Positions 43,567-52,331 of a DNA stretch of 64,000 nucleotides are shown here, piece by piece; within the stretch, counting starts at the first letter, position 1; each line of letters starts with the position of its first letter. The stretch covers positions 1-64,000 of the forward strand of contig CALMVT010000494.1 of assembly GCA_937873175.1 (NCBI GenBank), given 5' to 3'. This DNA is from an uncultured Acetobacteraceae bacterium. GTDB taxonomy: Bacteria > Pseudomonadota > Alphaproteobacteria > Acetobacterales > Acetobacteraceae. Under the pieces are notes generated by a model. It searched no databases. It saw nothing but the letters and a program-made list of their open reading frames with translations, and was not told the DNA's origin. Made by a program: the position numbers and the translations under genes.

Positions 43567-44418
43567 GTGCCGGCCGTCGTCATCCCCCGGGGACCCGTGG
43601 ACGGCGAGCGCTTCGCGCTGGTGGCTGCGGGCCGGGCCTACCTCGCGCTCGGCTTCGTGTTCCTGATGCTGCCGATCGTGACGCTTATTGTGTTTTCCTT
43701 TCAGCGCAACCAGTACGCTTCGCTGCCGGGGCAGGGCTGGAGCCTTCGCTGGTATGTCAAGCTGTTCCAGGACGACGCCCTGCTCGCCGCGCTGAAGAAC
43801 AGCCTGATCGTTTCGCCGGTCGCGGCGACGGCCGCCTCGGTCATCGGCTTCTTTGCGGCCTACGCGACGCACCGCTTCGTTTTCCCCGGCCGTGCGGCGC
43901 TCTCCATCCTCTTGGTCGTGCCGGTCCTGATCCCGCCGCTGATCCTCGGCATCGCGTTCCTCGGTCTTCTTTCGCGTCTTTCGCTGCAGGGGCAGCTCCT
44001 CGGGGTGATCCTCACCCATGTCGTTTTGGTTACGGCGCCGGCGACCGCGATCATCCAGCTCCGCCTCGCGCAGATGCCGCCCTCCCTTGAGGAAGCGGCC
44101 TGGAACCTCGGCGCAAGCGAGTGGCAGGCGCTGGTCCGGGTCGTGGTGCCCTTTGCGGCGGCCGGCATCGCCGGCGGCTGGCTACTCGCCTTCACCTTCT
44201 CGTTCGACGAGTTCGTCATCTCCTGGTTCGTGTCAGGGTTCGACCCGACGTTGCCGGTCGCGATTTACAGCTATCTCGTCGGCTCGGCCGACCCGTCGCT
44301 GAACGCGATTGCGACCCTCGTTTTCGTGCTGTCGAGCCTGGTGCTGCTCGGCGCCGAGCTTCTGCTGATGCCCTTCATCGTGCGCGCCCGCCGGCCGGGC
44401 CGGGCCGCAGTGGCTTGA
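43567..44418 (+). CDS. PotC-like ABC transporter permease
   Basis: SLEEAAWNLGASEWQALVRVVVPFAAAGI EAA loop; FTFSFDEFVISWF; GTG start. Confidence 0.88.
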   Translation: MPAVVIPRGPVDGERFALVAAGRAYLALGFVFLMLPIVTLIVFSFQRNQYASLPGQGWSLRWYVKLFQDDALLAALKNSLIVSPVAATAASVIGFFAAYATHRFVFPGRAALSILLVVPVLIPPLILGIAFLGLLSRLSLQGQLLGVILTHVVLVTAPATAIIQLRLAQMPPSLEEAAWNLGASEWQALVRVVVPFAAAGIAGGWLLAFTFSFDEFVISWFVSGFDPTLPVAIYSYLVGSADPSLNAIATLVFVLSSLVLLGAELLLMPFIVRARRPGRAAVA

Positions 44419-44432
44419 GAAAGGAGAACCTT

Positions 44433-44906
44433 GTGACACCGACCGATTTCATGCGCCGTGCCATCGCGCTCAGCCGCGAGGCCCTGGCGACCCCGGGGGC
44501 CGCGCCCTTCGGCGCCGTCATCGTCAAGGACGGCAAGATTGTCGGCGAGGGCATGAACCGCGTGGTCGCGGACCACGATTCCACGTCGCATGGCGAGGTT
44601 GCGGCGATCCGCGACGCCGGCCGGCGGCTCGGCACATGGAACCTGTCGGGCTGCGAGCTTTACACGAGCTGCGAGCCTTGCGAACTGTGCGTCGCGTCGA
44701 TGTTTTGGGCCAGGATCGGCAAGATGTACTACGCCGCAACGCTCGACGACTGCGAGGCGATTGGCCTCGACTGCAAGCCCTTGCGCGAAACGGTGCGCCG
44801 CGACCTCAAGGACCGTCCGCTCGCCTGCGAGGGGCTGCTGAACGGCGAAGCCCGCGACGTGCTCCACGACTGGTCGCAGTCGCCCGGCTTCGATCCGTTC
44901 CAGTAG
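44433..44906 (+). CDS. Nucleoside/guanine-deaminase-like CDA-fold deaminase
   Basis: APFGAVIVKDG; STSHGEVAAIRDA (HxE); YTSCEPCELCVASMFWARIGKMYY (PCxxC); GTG start. Confidence 0.87.
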   Translation: MTPTDFMRRAIALSREALATPGAAPFGAVIVKDGKIVGEGMNRVVADHDSTSHGEVAAIRDAGRRLGTWNLSGCELYTSCEPCELCVASMFWARIGKMYYAATLDDCEAIGLDCKPLRETVRRDLKDRPLACEGLLNGEARDVLHDWSQSPGFDPFQ

Positions 44907-44922
44907 CGGTGGCAACCTGTCC

Positions 44923-45786
44923 ATGGGGGGCGACCACATCGCGGCTTCCGGTCCGACGCCCGGCACCGAGCCGTCCGTCCGCCTTGCGGACCTGACCTGG
45001 CAGGAGTTCGCGGCCTGCGTCGCCGCGGGCAGCCTGACGGTGATCCTGCCGGTCGGCGCGACCGAGCAGCACGGGCCGCATTTGCCGCTCTCAACCGACG
45101 TCGTGCTCCCGGTCGCCGTGGCCGAAGGGGTCGCGCGCGCGATCGGCGGCCTGGTCGCCCCCGCCATCCCCTACGGCTACAAGTCGCAGCCGAAATCGGG
45201 CGGCGGCAACCATTTTCCCGGAACCCTCAGCCTCGACGGCGCAACGCTGGTCGCCGTCGTGCGCGACGTGGTGAACGAACTCGCGCGCCACGGCGTGCGT
45301 CGGATCGTGCTGCTTGACGGCCACATGGAAAACCAGTGGTTCCTGACGGAGGCGGCCGACCTCGCGCAGCGCGACCAACGCCGCGAGGGCGTGCGCGACC
45401 TGCGCATCGTCAAGCTCGGCTATTGGTCGTTCATCGACCCCGCAACGCTCGCGTCGTTGTTCGAGGGCGGCCCCTTCACCTGGGAGCTTGAGCACGCTGC
45501 GGTGATGGAAACCTCCGTGATGCTGCATCTCCGGCCAGACCTGGTGCGGACGGACCGCGTGCCGGACAACCCTCCGGCCGCCTTTCCGCACTACGACGTT
45601 TATCCCTTCGACACGCGGCCGATCCCGCCCGACGGCGCCTTGTCCTCGCCCGCGCGTGCCGCGGCGGCCAAAGGCGCGCGGGTGCTGGACCAGGTCGTGC
45701 CGGCAATCGCGGCCGCGCTCGCCGAAGCGTTCAACAGTCCCGGCGACCTGGTCAGCAAAGAACGACAAGCGGAGGAAACGCGATGA
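44923..45786 (+). CDS. Creatininase family protein (creatinine amidohydrolase-like)
   Basis: LPVGATEQHGPHLPLSTDVVLPVAVAEGVA; YGYKSQPKSGGGNHFPGTLSLDGATL; LLDGHMEN; WELEHAAVMETS. Confidence 0.88.
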   Translation: MGGDHIAASGPTPGTEPSVRLADLTWQEFAACVAAGSLTVILPVGATEQHGPHLPLSTDVVLPVAVAEGVARAIGGLVAPAIPYGYKSQPKSGGGNHFPGTLSLDGATLVAVVRDVVNELARHGVRRIVLLDGHMENQWFLTEAADLAQRDQRREGVRDLRIVKLGYWSFIDPATLASLFEGGPFTWELEHAAVMETSVMLHLRPDLVRTDRVPDNPPAAFPHYDVYPFDTRPIPPDGALSSPARAAAAKGARVLDQVVPAIAAALAEAFNSPGDLVSKERQAEETR

Positions 45787-46295
45787 GCGAGGCAGACAGC
45801 GACCTGTGTGCGGTGACGGGGCTTTTCCACGTCCTGGTCAAGACCAACGACTTCGAGAAAACCATCCGCTTCTACCGAAAGGTGCTGGGCCTGCGCGAGG
45901 CGCCCCGCCCCGCGATGGGCAACAAGGGCGCCTGGCTCGCCGTGTCCACGCCGATCGGCGAGCAGATCATCCACGTCTGGGCGGAAGGGGCGGGGATGGG
46001 TCCGACCGGCGTGTCCCCCTACGGCACCGGCACGATCGACCATGTCTCGCTGGTCGCGGTCGGCCACGAGGCGTTTCGGCGCCGCTTCAAGCGCCATGGC
46101 CTGCCCTGGCGCGAGTTCATGATCCCCGGCACGACCTTGTGGCAGCTTTTCGTCTACGACCCGAGCGGCGTGCAGATCGAGCTGACCTTCGATGCGGACG
46201 GCGAGCCGGAGCCGCACGGCCCGATCGCCCCGGAGAATGCCTACAAGGTCGGCGAGGATTTCTTCAATCTCGAAACCTATCCTTCCCTCGATTGA
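45783..46295 (+). CDS. VOC family protein
   Basis: GLFHVLVKTNDFEKTIRFYRKVLGLREA...IDHVSLVAVG...VYDPSGVQIELTFD. Confidence 0.83.
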   Translation: MSEADSDLCAVTGLFHVLVKTNDFEKTIRFYRKVLGLREAPRPAMGNKGAWLAVSTPIGEQIIHVWAEGAGMGPTGVSPYGTGTIDHVSLVAVGHEAFRRRFKRHGLPWREFMIPGTTLWQLFVYDPSGVQIELTFDADGEPEPHGPIAPENAYKVGEDFFNLETYPSLD

Positions 46296-46341
46296 GCGCC
46301 TTCCCGGAAGCGATGCGGGAGGATGGGGAGAGGGAACGCAC

Positions 46342-47781
46342 GTGAACACCGAACAGATCCTGATCCGGGGCGTCGAGACCCTGATCGAAGCGCCGGGGCG
46401 CGTGCGTGCCGGCCCGGTCGATATCCTGCTGCGCGACGGGCGCATCGCCGCGGTCGGCCCGGCCCTCGCGGAGCCTCAGGGCGCGACGGTCATTGAGGGG
46501 CGCGGCCTGCTGGCGGCGCCGGGGCTTGTCAACGCGCATTGGCACTCGCCGATGCAGCTTTCGCACGGCACGTCCGACCGGCTGAACCACCAGGCGTTCA
46601 TGTGGGAAAACCAGGTCGACACGGCGAACCGCTCGGCCGAGGAAATCTACGCCAGCGCCGTGATCGGCTGCCTGCAGATGCTGAAATCCGGCACCACGGC
46701 CGTGATCGACCATTTCCCCGAGCAGGGCTTCGGCCCGGAGGACGTGGCGGCCGTCGTGCGCGCTTACCGCGACTGCGGCATGCGGGCCGTCGTGGCGCTG
46801 CGCATCTTCGACGGGGAATACGCGGACATCCTGCCGGCGGCTGACCGCGTCACGCCGGCGCTTGCGGCGGCGCTCGCGGCGAACAACCCGCTGGCGCCGC
46901 GTCCGCTTGCGGAAACCCTCGACATCGTGCGCGGCGCGATCGAGGCGCACGACCGGACCGAGAACCGCATCCGCATCTTCCCCGCGCCGTCGAACCCGGT
47001 GCGCTGCTCGGACGCGCTGCTCCTGGCCTCGCAGGCCATCGCGGAGGAGTACGACACCGGCGTGCACTGCCACCTGCTTGAAACACGTGTCCAGGCCGAA
47101 CTCGCGAGCGCGCGCTACGGCAGGACGATGGTGGAGCACCTCGACGCCATCGGCGCCTTTGGCCGGCGCTGGAGCAACGCCCACTGCAACTGGCTGTCCG
47201 AGGCCGAGATCGCGATCATGGCCCGCCGGGGCGCGGTCGCGGTGCTCAACCCCGAAAGCAACCTGAAAATCGGCTCTGGCATCCCGCCGATCCCGCGCCT
47301 CCTTGCGGCCGGCGTGCCATGCGCGTTGGGCAATGACGGCGCGAGCACCAACGACAACCTGATCCTGCAGGACGCGATGCAGCTCGCGGCGATCCTGCAT
47401 CGCCCGAGCGAGCCGGACAGGCGCAATTGGGTCACGGTCGCCGACGTGATGGCCATGGCCACGACCGGGGGCGCCGCCGCCATGCTCGAACCCGAGCTTG
47501 GCCGGCTGGAGCCCGGCTGCAAGGCGGACCTCGTGCTTTACGACCTTGCCGCGCCGTGGTGGGTGCCGCTCAACGACCCCGGGCAGCAGTTCGTCTTTGG
47601 CGAGCGGGGCGGCTCCGTGCGCACCGTCATCGTGGACGGGCGGCTTGTGGTGCGGGACGGACGCGCGTTGCTGGTGGATGAGGAGGCATGCAGTCGGGCC
47701 GCGAGGCACATCCTGCCGGCCGTGCGCGCCCGCAACGGCCGGATCGCGCAGATCGCCTTTGAGGTGGCCGCGCTGCAATGA
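46342..47781 (+). CDS. Atz/Trz-type metal-dependent amidohydrolase (deaminase/chlorohydrolase family)
   Basis: APGLVNAHWHSPMQLSHG; LKSGTTAVIDHF; GVHCHLLET; LGNDGASTNDNLILQDAMQLAAILHR; GTG start. Confidence 0.88.
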   Translation: MNTEQILIRGVETLIEAPGRVRAGPVDILLRDGRIAAVGPALAEPQGATVIEGRGLLAAPGLVNAHWHSPMQLSHGTSDRLNHQAFMWENQVDTANRSAEEIYASAVIGCLQMLKSGTTAVIDHFPEQGFGPEDVAAVVRAYRDCGMRAVVALRIFDGEYADILPAADRVTPALAAALAANNPLAPRPLAETLDIVRGAIEAHDRTENRIRIFPAPSNPVRCSDALLLASQAIAEEYDTGVHCHLLETRVQAELASARYGRTMVEHLDAIGAFGRRWSNAHCNWLSEAEIAIMARRGAVAVLNPESNLKIGSGIPPIPRLLAAGVPCALGNDGASTNDNLILQDAMQLAAILHRPSEPDRRNWVTVADVMAMATTGGAAAMLEPELGRLEPGCKADLVLYDLAAPWWVPLNDPGQQFVFGERGGSVRTVIVDGRLVVRDGRALLVDEEACSRAARHILPAVRARNGRIAQIAFEVAALQ

Positions 47782-47823
47782 GGCGGGCGGCGCAGAAGCG
47801 CCATCGCCGCTGCCGATCCGCCG

Positions 47824-48525
47824 CTAAAGATGCTTCATCCCGAACTGGCCCAGCAGCGGCAGGAGCTGGTTGCGCGCGTTCACGCGGTGCCGCTTCGCGC
47901 GGTCGCGGGCCGCTGGCGCGTCGCCCCGCCCGATCGCCTCGACGATGCCCCGGTGCTCGCGCACGGAAGCGGTCGGCTTCGGGCGCAGCCGCAGCGTCAG
48001 CATCCGCGCGCGGTGGGACTGGTCCATGATCGTGTGGAACATGCGCGCGAGGCGTCCATTGCCGCTCCGTTCCACCAGGAGCTGATGGAACTTCTCATCA
48101 GCCTTGGCCCAGTCAACCAGGTTGTCGGCGGCGAGGGCGGATTGCATTTGGGCATTCACGCCGTTGAGTTCCTCGGCGATCGGGCCTCGTTCCTCCACGG
48201 GCTTCTCCGCCAGCAGTTCCGATGACGCGGATTCCAGGGCGACGATGACCTCGTAGATTTCCCGCATGTCGTCCGGGGAGATCGCGCACACCACGACGCC
48301 GCGCCGCGGCAGCACGCGCACCAGGCCCTCTTCCTGCAACCGGATGATCGCCTCGTGCACCGGGGTGCGGCTCATGCCGAGCTGGGACGCGATCTCCTGT
48401 TCGGAACCCTGGTAGCCCGGCGCGAAGATGTTGTCGCGTATGGCCCCTTTCAGGGCTTCGTAGGCGCCATCCACGAGGGACGGCTTCTGCGCCTGGCCGT
48501 CCGCGCCGCTTCGCATGTCCAACAT
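47824..48525 (-). CDS. GntR-family (FCD) transcriptional regulator
   Basis: YEALKGAIRDNIFAPGYQGSEQEIASQLGMSRTPVHEAIIRLQEEGLVRVLPRRGVVV wHTH. Confidence 0.9.
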   Translation of the reverse strand: MLDMRSGADGQAQKPSLVDGAYEALKGAIRDNIFAPGYQGSEQEIASQLGMSRTPVHEAIIRLQEEGLVRVLPRRGVVVCAISPDDMREIYEVIVALESASSELLAEKPVEERGPIAEELNGVNAQMQSALAADNLVDWAKADEKFHQLLVERSGNGRLARMFHTIMDQSHRARMLTLRLRPKPTASVREHRGIVEAIGRGDAPAARDRAKRHRVNARNQLLPLLGQFGMKHL

Positions 48526-48555
48526 GGTCGCCCCTGTCCCCGCTGCTGGCGGCAT

Positions 48556-48632
48556 CTTCCATGCAAGCTGGCACTTTTGCAATTGACATCGCGCCAGGCG
48601 ACACGCTAACTGCGTGCCATCTTGTATGGAAG
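48556..48632. promoter_or_regulatory. Inverted pair of 19-bp candidate GntR operators in divergent promoter region
   Basis: CTTCCATGCAAGCTGGCAC (48556-48574) and GTGCCATCTTGTATGGAAG (48614-48632): inverted copies, 17/19 identical. Confidence 0.65.
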
Positions 48633-48726
48633 TAAAAACCCCATGTGGTGCGGATAGGGGCAACCCGGGCAAGCGACGCAGGCAAAGCGGCTCAAGCCGA
48701 CGCGAACCGCTCAGGGAGGGAGATCA

Positions 48727-50034
48727 ATGGAGAAAACGCTCGAACAGGTCACCATGCGCAGGGTCGCGCTGCGGCTCGTGCCGTTCTTGTGCCTGCTCTA
48801 CACCATCGCCTTCATCGACCGGATCAACGTCGGCTTCGCTGCCCTGTCGATGAGCGCGGACCTGGGCCTGTCGCCGACTGCCTTTGGCTTCGGGGCCGGC
48901 CTGTTCTTCATCGGCTACTTCCTGTTCGAGGTTCCCAGCAACCTCATCCTGGAGCGCGTCGGCGCCCGCCGGTGGATCGCCCGGGTCATGATCACCTGGG
49001 GCCTGCTCTCGACGTGATTCGCCTTTGTTGTCGGTCCCAACAGCTTCTATGCCCTGCGCTTCCTGCTCGGCGTGGCGGAGGCCGGCTTCTTTCCCGGCGT
49101 GATCCTTTACTTGACCTACTGGTTTCCCACGCGCTACCGCGGCCGCGTCACCGCCGGGTTCATGACTGCCATCCCCATCGCGAGCTTCATCGCGGCCCCG
49201 CTGTCCGGCTTCCTGCTGCAGCTCAATGGCTTGGGCCTCAAGAACTGGCAGTGGATGTTCATCCTGGAGGGGGTGCCGTCCGTCCTGCTCGGCCTCGTCG
49301 TGCTCCGATTCCTGACCGACCGCCCGTCGCAGGCCACCTGGCTGACAACGGAGCAGCGGGCCTGGCTCATGGCCGAGATGGACGCCGAGCACGAGGCGGC
49401 CGCCCGGGCCACCGGCGGGCACGACCACGGGCTGGGCGACGTTTTGCGCTCCTTGCTGAGTTGGAACGTGCTGCGGCTCGCGCTGATCTACTTCGGCCTG
49501 ACGACCGGGCTTTACGGCATCGAGCTGTGGCTGCCGCAAATCGTGAAGTCCTTTGGCCTGTCCAACATCGAGGTCGGCCTGGTTTCGGCCATCCCCTACG
49601 CCGCCGCCATCGCGACCATGTTCCTGTGGGCCAGCTATTCCGACCGCTCGGGCGACCGCTTGAGCCACGTCGCCGTGGCTTGTGCAATGGGATGCCTCGG
49701 CATGGGGCTGGCCGCCGCGGTGAGCGGGCGCCCGGTGTGGACGATCGTGTTCCTTTCGGTCGCCATCGCCGGGGTCATGGCCGCACGCCCGCCGTTCTGG
49801 ACCCTGCCGACCGAGTTCCTGTTGGGCCGCAAGGCGGCGGCCGGCATCGCCGCGATCAACTCGATCGGCAACCTCGGCGGGTTCTTCGGCCCCACCCTGA
49901 TCGGCTACGCCCGGGAGATGACGGGCAGCTTCACCCTGGGGCTGATGGTGTCCGCCGGCACGCTGCTCGCTTCAACCCTTTTCGTGCTTTCGCTGCGCCG
50001 CGCCCGGGCACCCGCGCATTCCGCGGCCGTTTGA
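48727..50034 (+). pseudogene. MFS transporter (tartrate/phthalate ACS family-like, TtuB-like) with one in-frame TGA
   Basis: 48727..49017 and 49072..50034 are in the same frame: [52 protein letters not shown]. Confidence 0.83.
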
Positions 50035-50104
50035 GGGAGGCGGGACGCCCGTCTTCGGCCAAGGGTGGGCGGCTTTCCAAACATTCTTCATCCAGGAGGA
50101 ACAT

Positions 50105-51181
50105 ATGAAAACTTACCGGATTGCCGCCATGGGCGGAGACGGCATCGGACCCGAGGTGGTCGAGGCGGGCGTGGAGGCCCTGAGGGCCTGCGCCGAGCGC
50201 GACGGCGGGTTCACGCTGGACTTCCATAATTTCGATTGGGGATCCGACTATTACCGCAAGCACGGCGTCATGATGCCGGCGGACGGCGCCGACCAGCTCC
50301 GCCGTTTCGACGCCATCTTGTTCGGGGCGGTGGGCGCCCCCGACATCCCGGACCACATCACCCTTTGGGGCCTGCGCCTGGCGATCTGCCAGCCGCTCGA
50401 CCAATACGCCAACGTGCGCCCCACCCGCGTCCTGCCGGGCATCACCAGCCCGCTGCGCCACGTGTCCGGCCCGGAGCTGGACTGGGTGATCGTGCGGGAA
50501 AACTCGGAAGGCGAGTACTCCGGCGTGGGCGGCCGGGTGCACAAGGGGCTGCCGATCGAGGTGGCCCAGGACGTTTCCGTCATGACGCGCGCCGGCGTGC
50601 AGCGCATCATCCGCTACGCGTTCAAGCTGGCCCAATCCCGTCCGCGCAAGCTGCTGACGGTGGTGACCAAGAGCAACGCGCAGCGCCACGCCATGGTGAT
50701 GTGGGACGAGATCGCGGCCGAGGTTGCGCAGGAGTTCCCGGACGTGACCTGGGACAAAATGCTGGTGGACGCCATGACCATGCGGATGACCATGAAGCCG
50801 CAGACGCTGGACACCATCGTCGCCACCAACCTGCACGCCGACATCCTGTCCGACCTGGCGGCTGCGCTGGCCGGCTCGCTCGGCATCGCGCCGACCGCCA
50901 ACCTGAACCCGGAGCGCGACGCGCCGTCCATGTTCGAGCCGATCCACGGCTCGGCCTTCGACATCACCGGCAAGGGCGTCGCCAACCCGGTCGCCACCTT
51001 CTGGACCGCGGCGATGATGCTGGAGCACCTGGGCGAGAAGCCGGCGGCGGAGCGGCTGATGCGCGCCGTGGAGCGCGTGACGGCCGATCCCGCGCTGCAC
51101 ACGCCGGACCTCGGCGGCAAGGCCACCACGAAGCAGGTCACCGACGCCGTGTGCGAGGCCCTGCGGCGAGCCAACGATTAA
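50105..51181 (+). CDS. ttuC: Tartrate dehydrogenase/decarboxylase (IPMDH-like)
   Basis: IAAMGGDGIGPEVVEAGVEAL; DWVIVRENSEGEYSGVGGRVH; TKSNAQRHAMVMWDEI; DAMTMRMTMKP; EPIHGSAFDITGKGVANP. Confidence 0.87.
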   Translation: MKTYRIAAMGGDGIGPEVVEAGVEALRACAERDGGFTLDFHNFDWGSDYYRKHGVMMPADGADQLRRFDAILFGAVGAPDIPDHITLWGLRLAICQPLDQYANVRPTRVLPGITSPLRHVSGPELDWVIVRENSEGEYSGVGGRVHKGLPIEVAQDVSVMTRAGVQRIIRYAFKLAQSRPRKLLTVVTKSNAQRHAMVMWDEIAAEVAQEFPDVTWDKMLVDAMTMRMTMKPQTLDTIVATNLHADILSDLAAALAGSLGIAPTANLNPERDAPSMFEPIHGSAFDITGKGVANPVATFWTAAMMLEHLGEKPAAERLMRAVERVTADPALHTPDLGGKATTKQVTDAVCEALRRAND

Positions 51182-51238
51182 ACGCCTCGGCCGGCCTTGG
51201 GGCAGCCCCGGGGCCGGTCCCTTCTCGCTTTCCAGGCG

Positions 51239-52093
51239 CTACCGGGCGCTGTGCAGCCCGCCCCCCGCGGCGTCCTTGCGCCGCGCCACGTGCTGGAGGT
51301 AGGCGATCACGGCATCCAGGTCCGCGTCGGGCAGTTCCTCGGCGCTGAAGCCCGGCATCTGCTGCTGCGGCCAGGTCCGCACGGATTTCGGGTCGCGCAC
51401 CAGGGCGCGCAGGCCCTGGGGCGTCATGTAGTCCACCGCGTTCATGGGCTCGCCGAGGTCGGGGCCTACCTCAGCCATGCCGCCGCCCTTCAGGCGATGG
51501 CATGACAGGCAGGCGGCGGCGAACTGCTGCTGCCCGCGCCGGGCCGCCGCGTCGGGCGGCAGGGAAGCGTCCACGACCAACTGCGGCCAGCGATGCGCGG
51601 GGCTTTCCACGGCTGTCAGGCTGGCGAGTTGATACGGCCATTGCTCTTTGGTCACGCCGGACCGTTCTGGCCCTTCCCACACGAGGTAGAACGGACCCGG
51701 CCCGACGGTCTGGCCGGGCAGGTTTGGCCAGGGCTGCCCGGGCGGCTCGACCGCAAGCCAAGCCACCGAGCCGCCCGACGCCGCCCCGCGCAGGAGGGAA
51801 AGCGGGATCTGCGCCGCGAAGCCGTCCAGGGCGCGCCCTTCCAACGTGTCGAACGGCTCCGGCACGCCGGGCAGCAGGGACAGCAGCGGCACCGCGCGAT
51901 AGGTTCTGGTCTGCGCAAAGGCAACGTCCTCCGGGACCCTGACCTCGGCCGCGTCTGGCCGTGCCAGCAGCTCGGACGCGGTGAAGCGCTGTTCCGCGCC
52001 GCCCCCCTTGAGCAGGAGCGACCGCTCCCCCGCGGCGGCCGGCCCTGTCCAGACCAAGGCCGCAAGAAGCCCGAAGCGGATGGCGAAGCGCAT
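51239..52093 (-). CDS. Secreted c-type cytochrome
   Basis: Signal peptide MRFAIRFGLLAALVWTGPAAAG; single CLSCH haem motif; GPDLGEPMNAVDYMTPQGLRALVRDPKSVRTWPQQQMPGFS. Confidence 0.83.
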   Translation of the reverse strand: MRFAIRFGLLAALVWTGPAAAGERSLLLKGGGAEQRFTASELLARPDAAEVRVPEDVAFAQTRTYRAVPLLSLLPGVPEPFDTLEGRALDGFAAQIPLSLLRGAASGGSVAWLAVEPPGQPWPNLPGQTVGPGPFYLVWEGPERSGVTKEQWPYQLASLTAVESPAHRWPQLVVDASLPPDAAARRGQQQFAAACLSCHRLKGGGMAEVGPDLGEPMNAVDYMTPQGLRALVRDPKSVRTWPQQQMPGFSAEELPDADLDAVIAYLQHVARRKDAAGGGLHSAR

Positions 52094-52331
52094 GGCAGTT
52101 CCCCGGCGGCAAACCGGAACGGTATGCCTTCGGCCCCGCCCGCGTCCATACGCAAGACCGTCAGGCGAAACCCGCCAGCCCACTACGCAACTAGTTGGAA
52201 ATTCTCTCCTGGATGAATAAACCCATGGTTTGGTATAGGGGTGGCCATCATGCGGCAAGACTTGCGCTGTGGGCCAGGTTCCCCGCGGCGCCACAACCAC
52301 AGGCGATCCGAATGGCGAGCACCGTAGGCGC

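Noticed and set aside
48570-48584. TGGCACTTTTGCA as a sigma-54 promoter
   Set aside because: GG-to-GC spacing is 7 rather than 10 nt; better explained as part of the inverted operator
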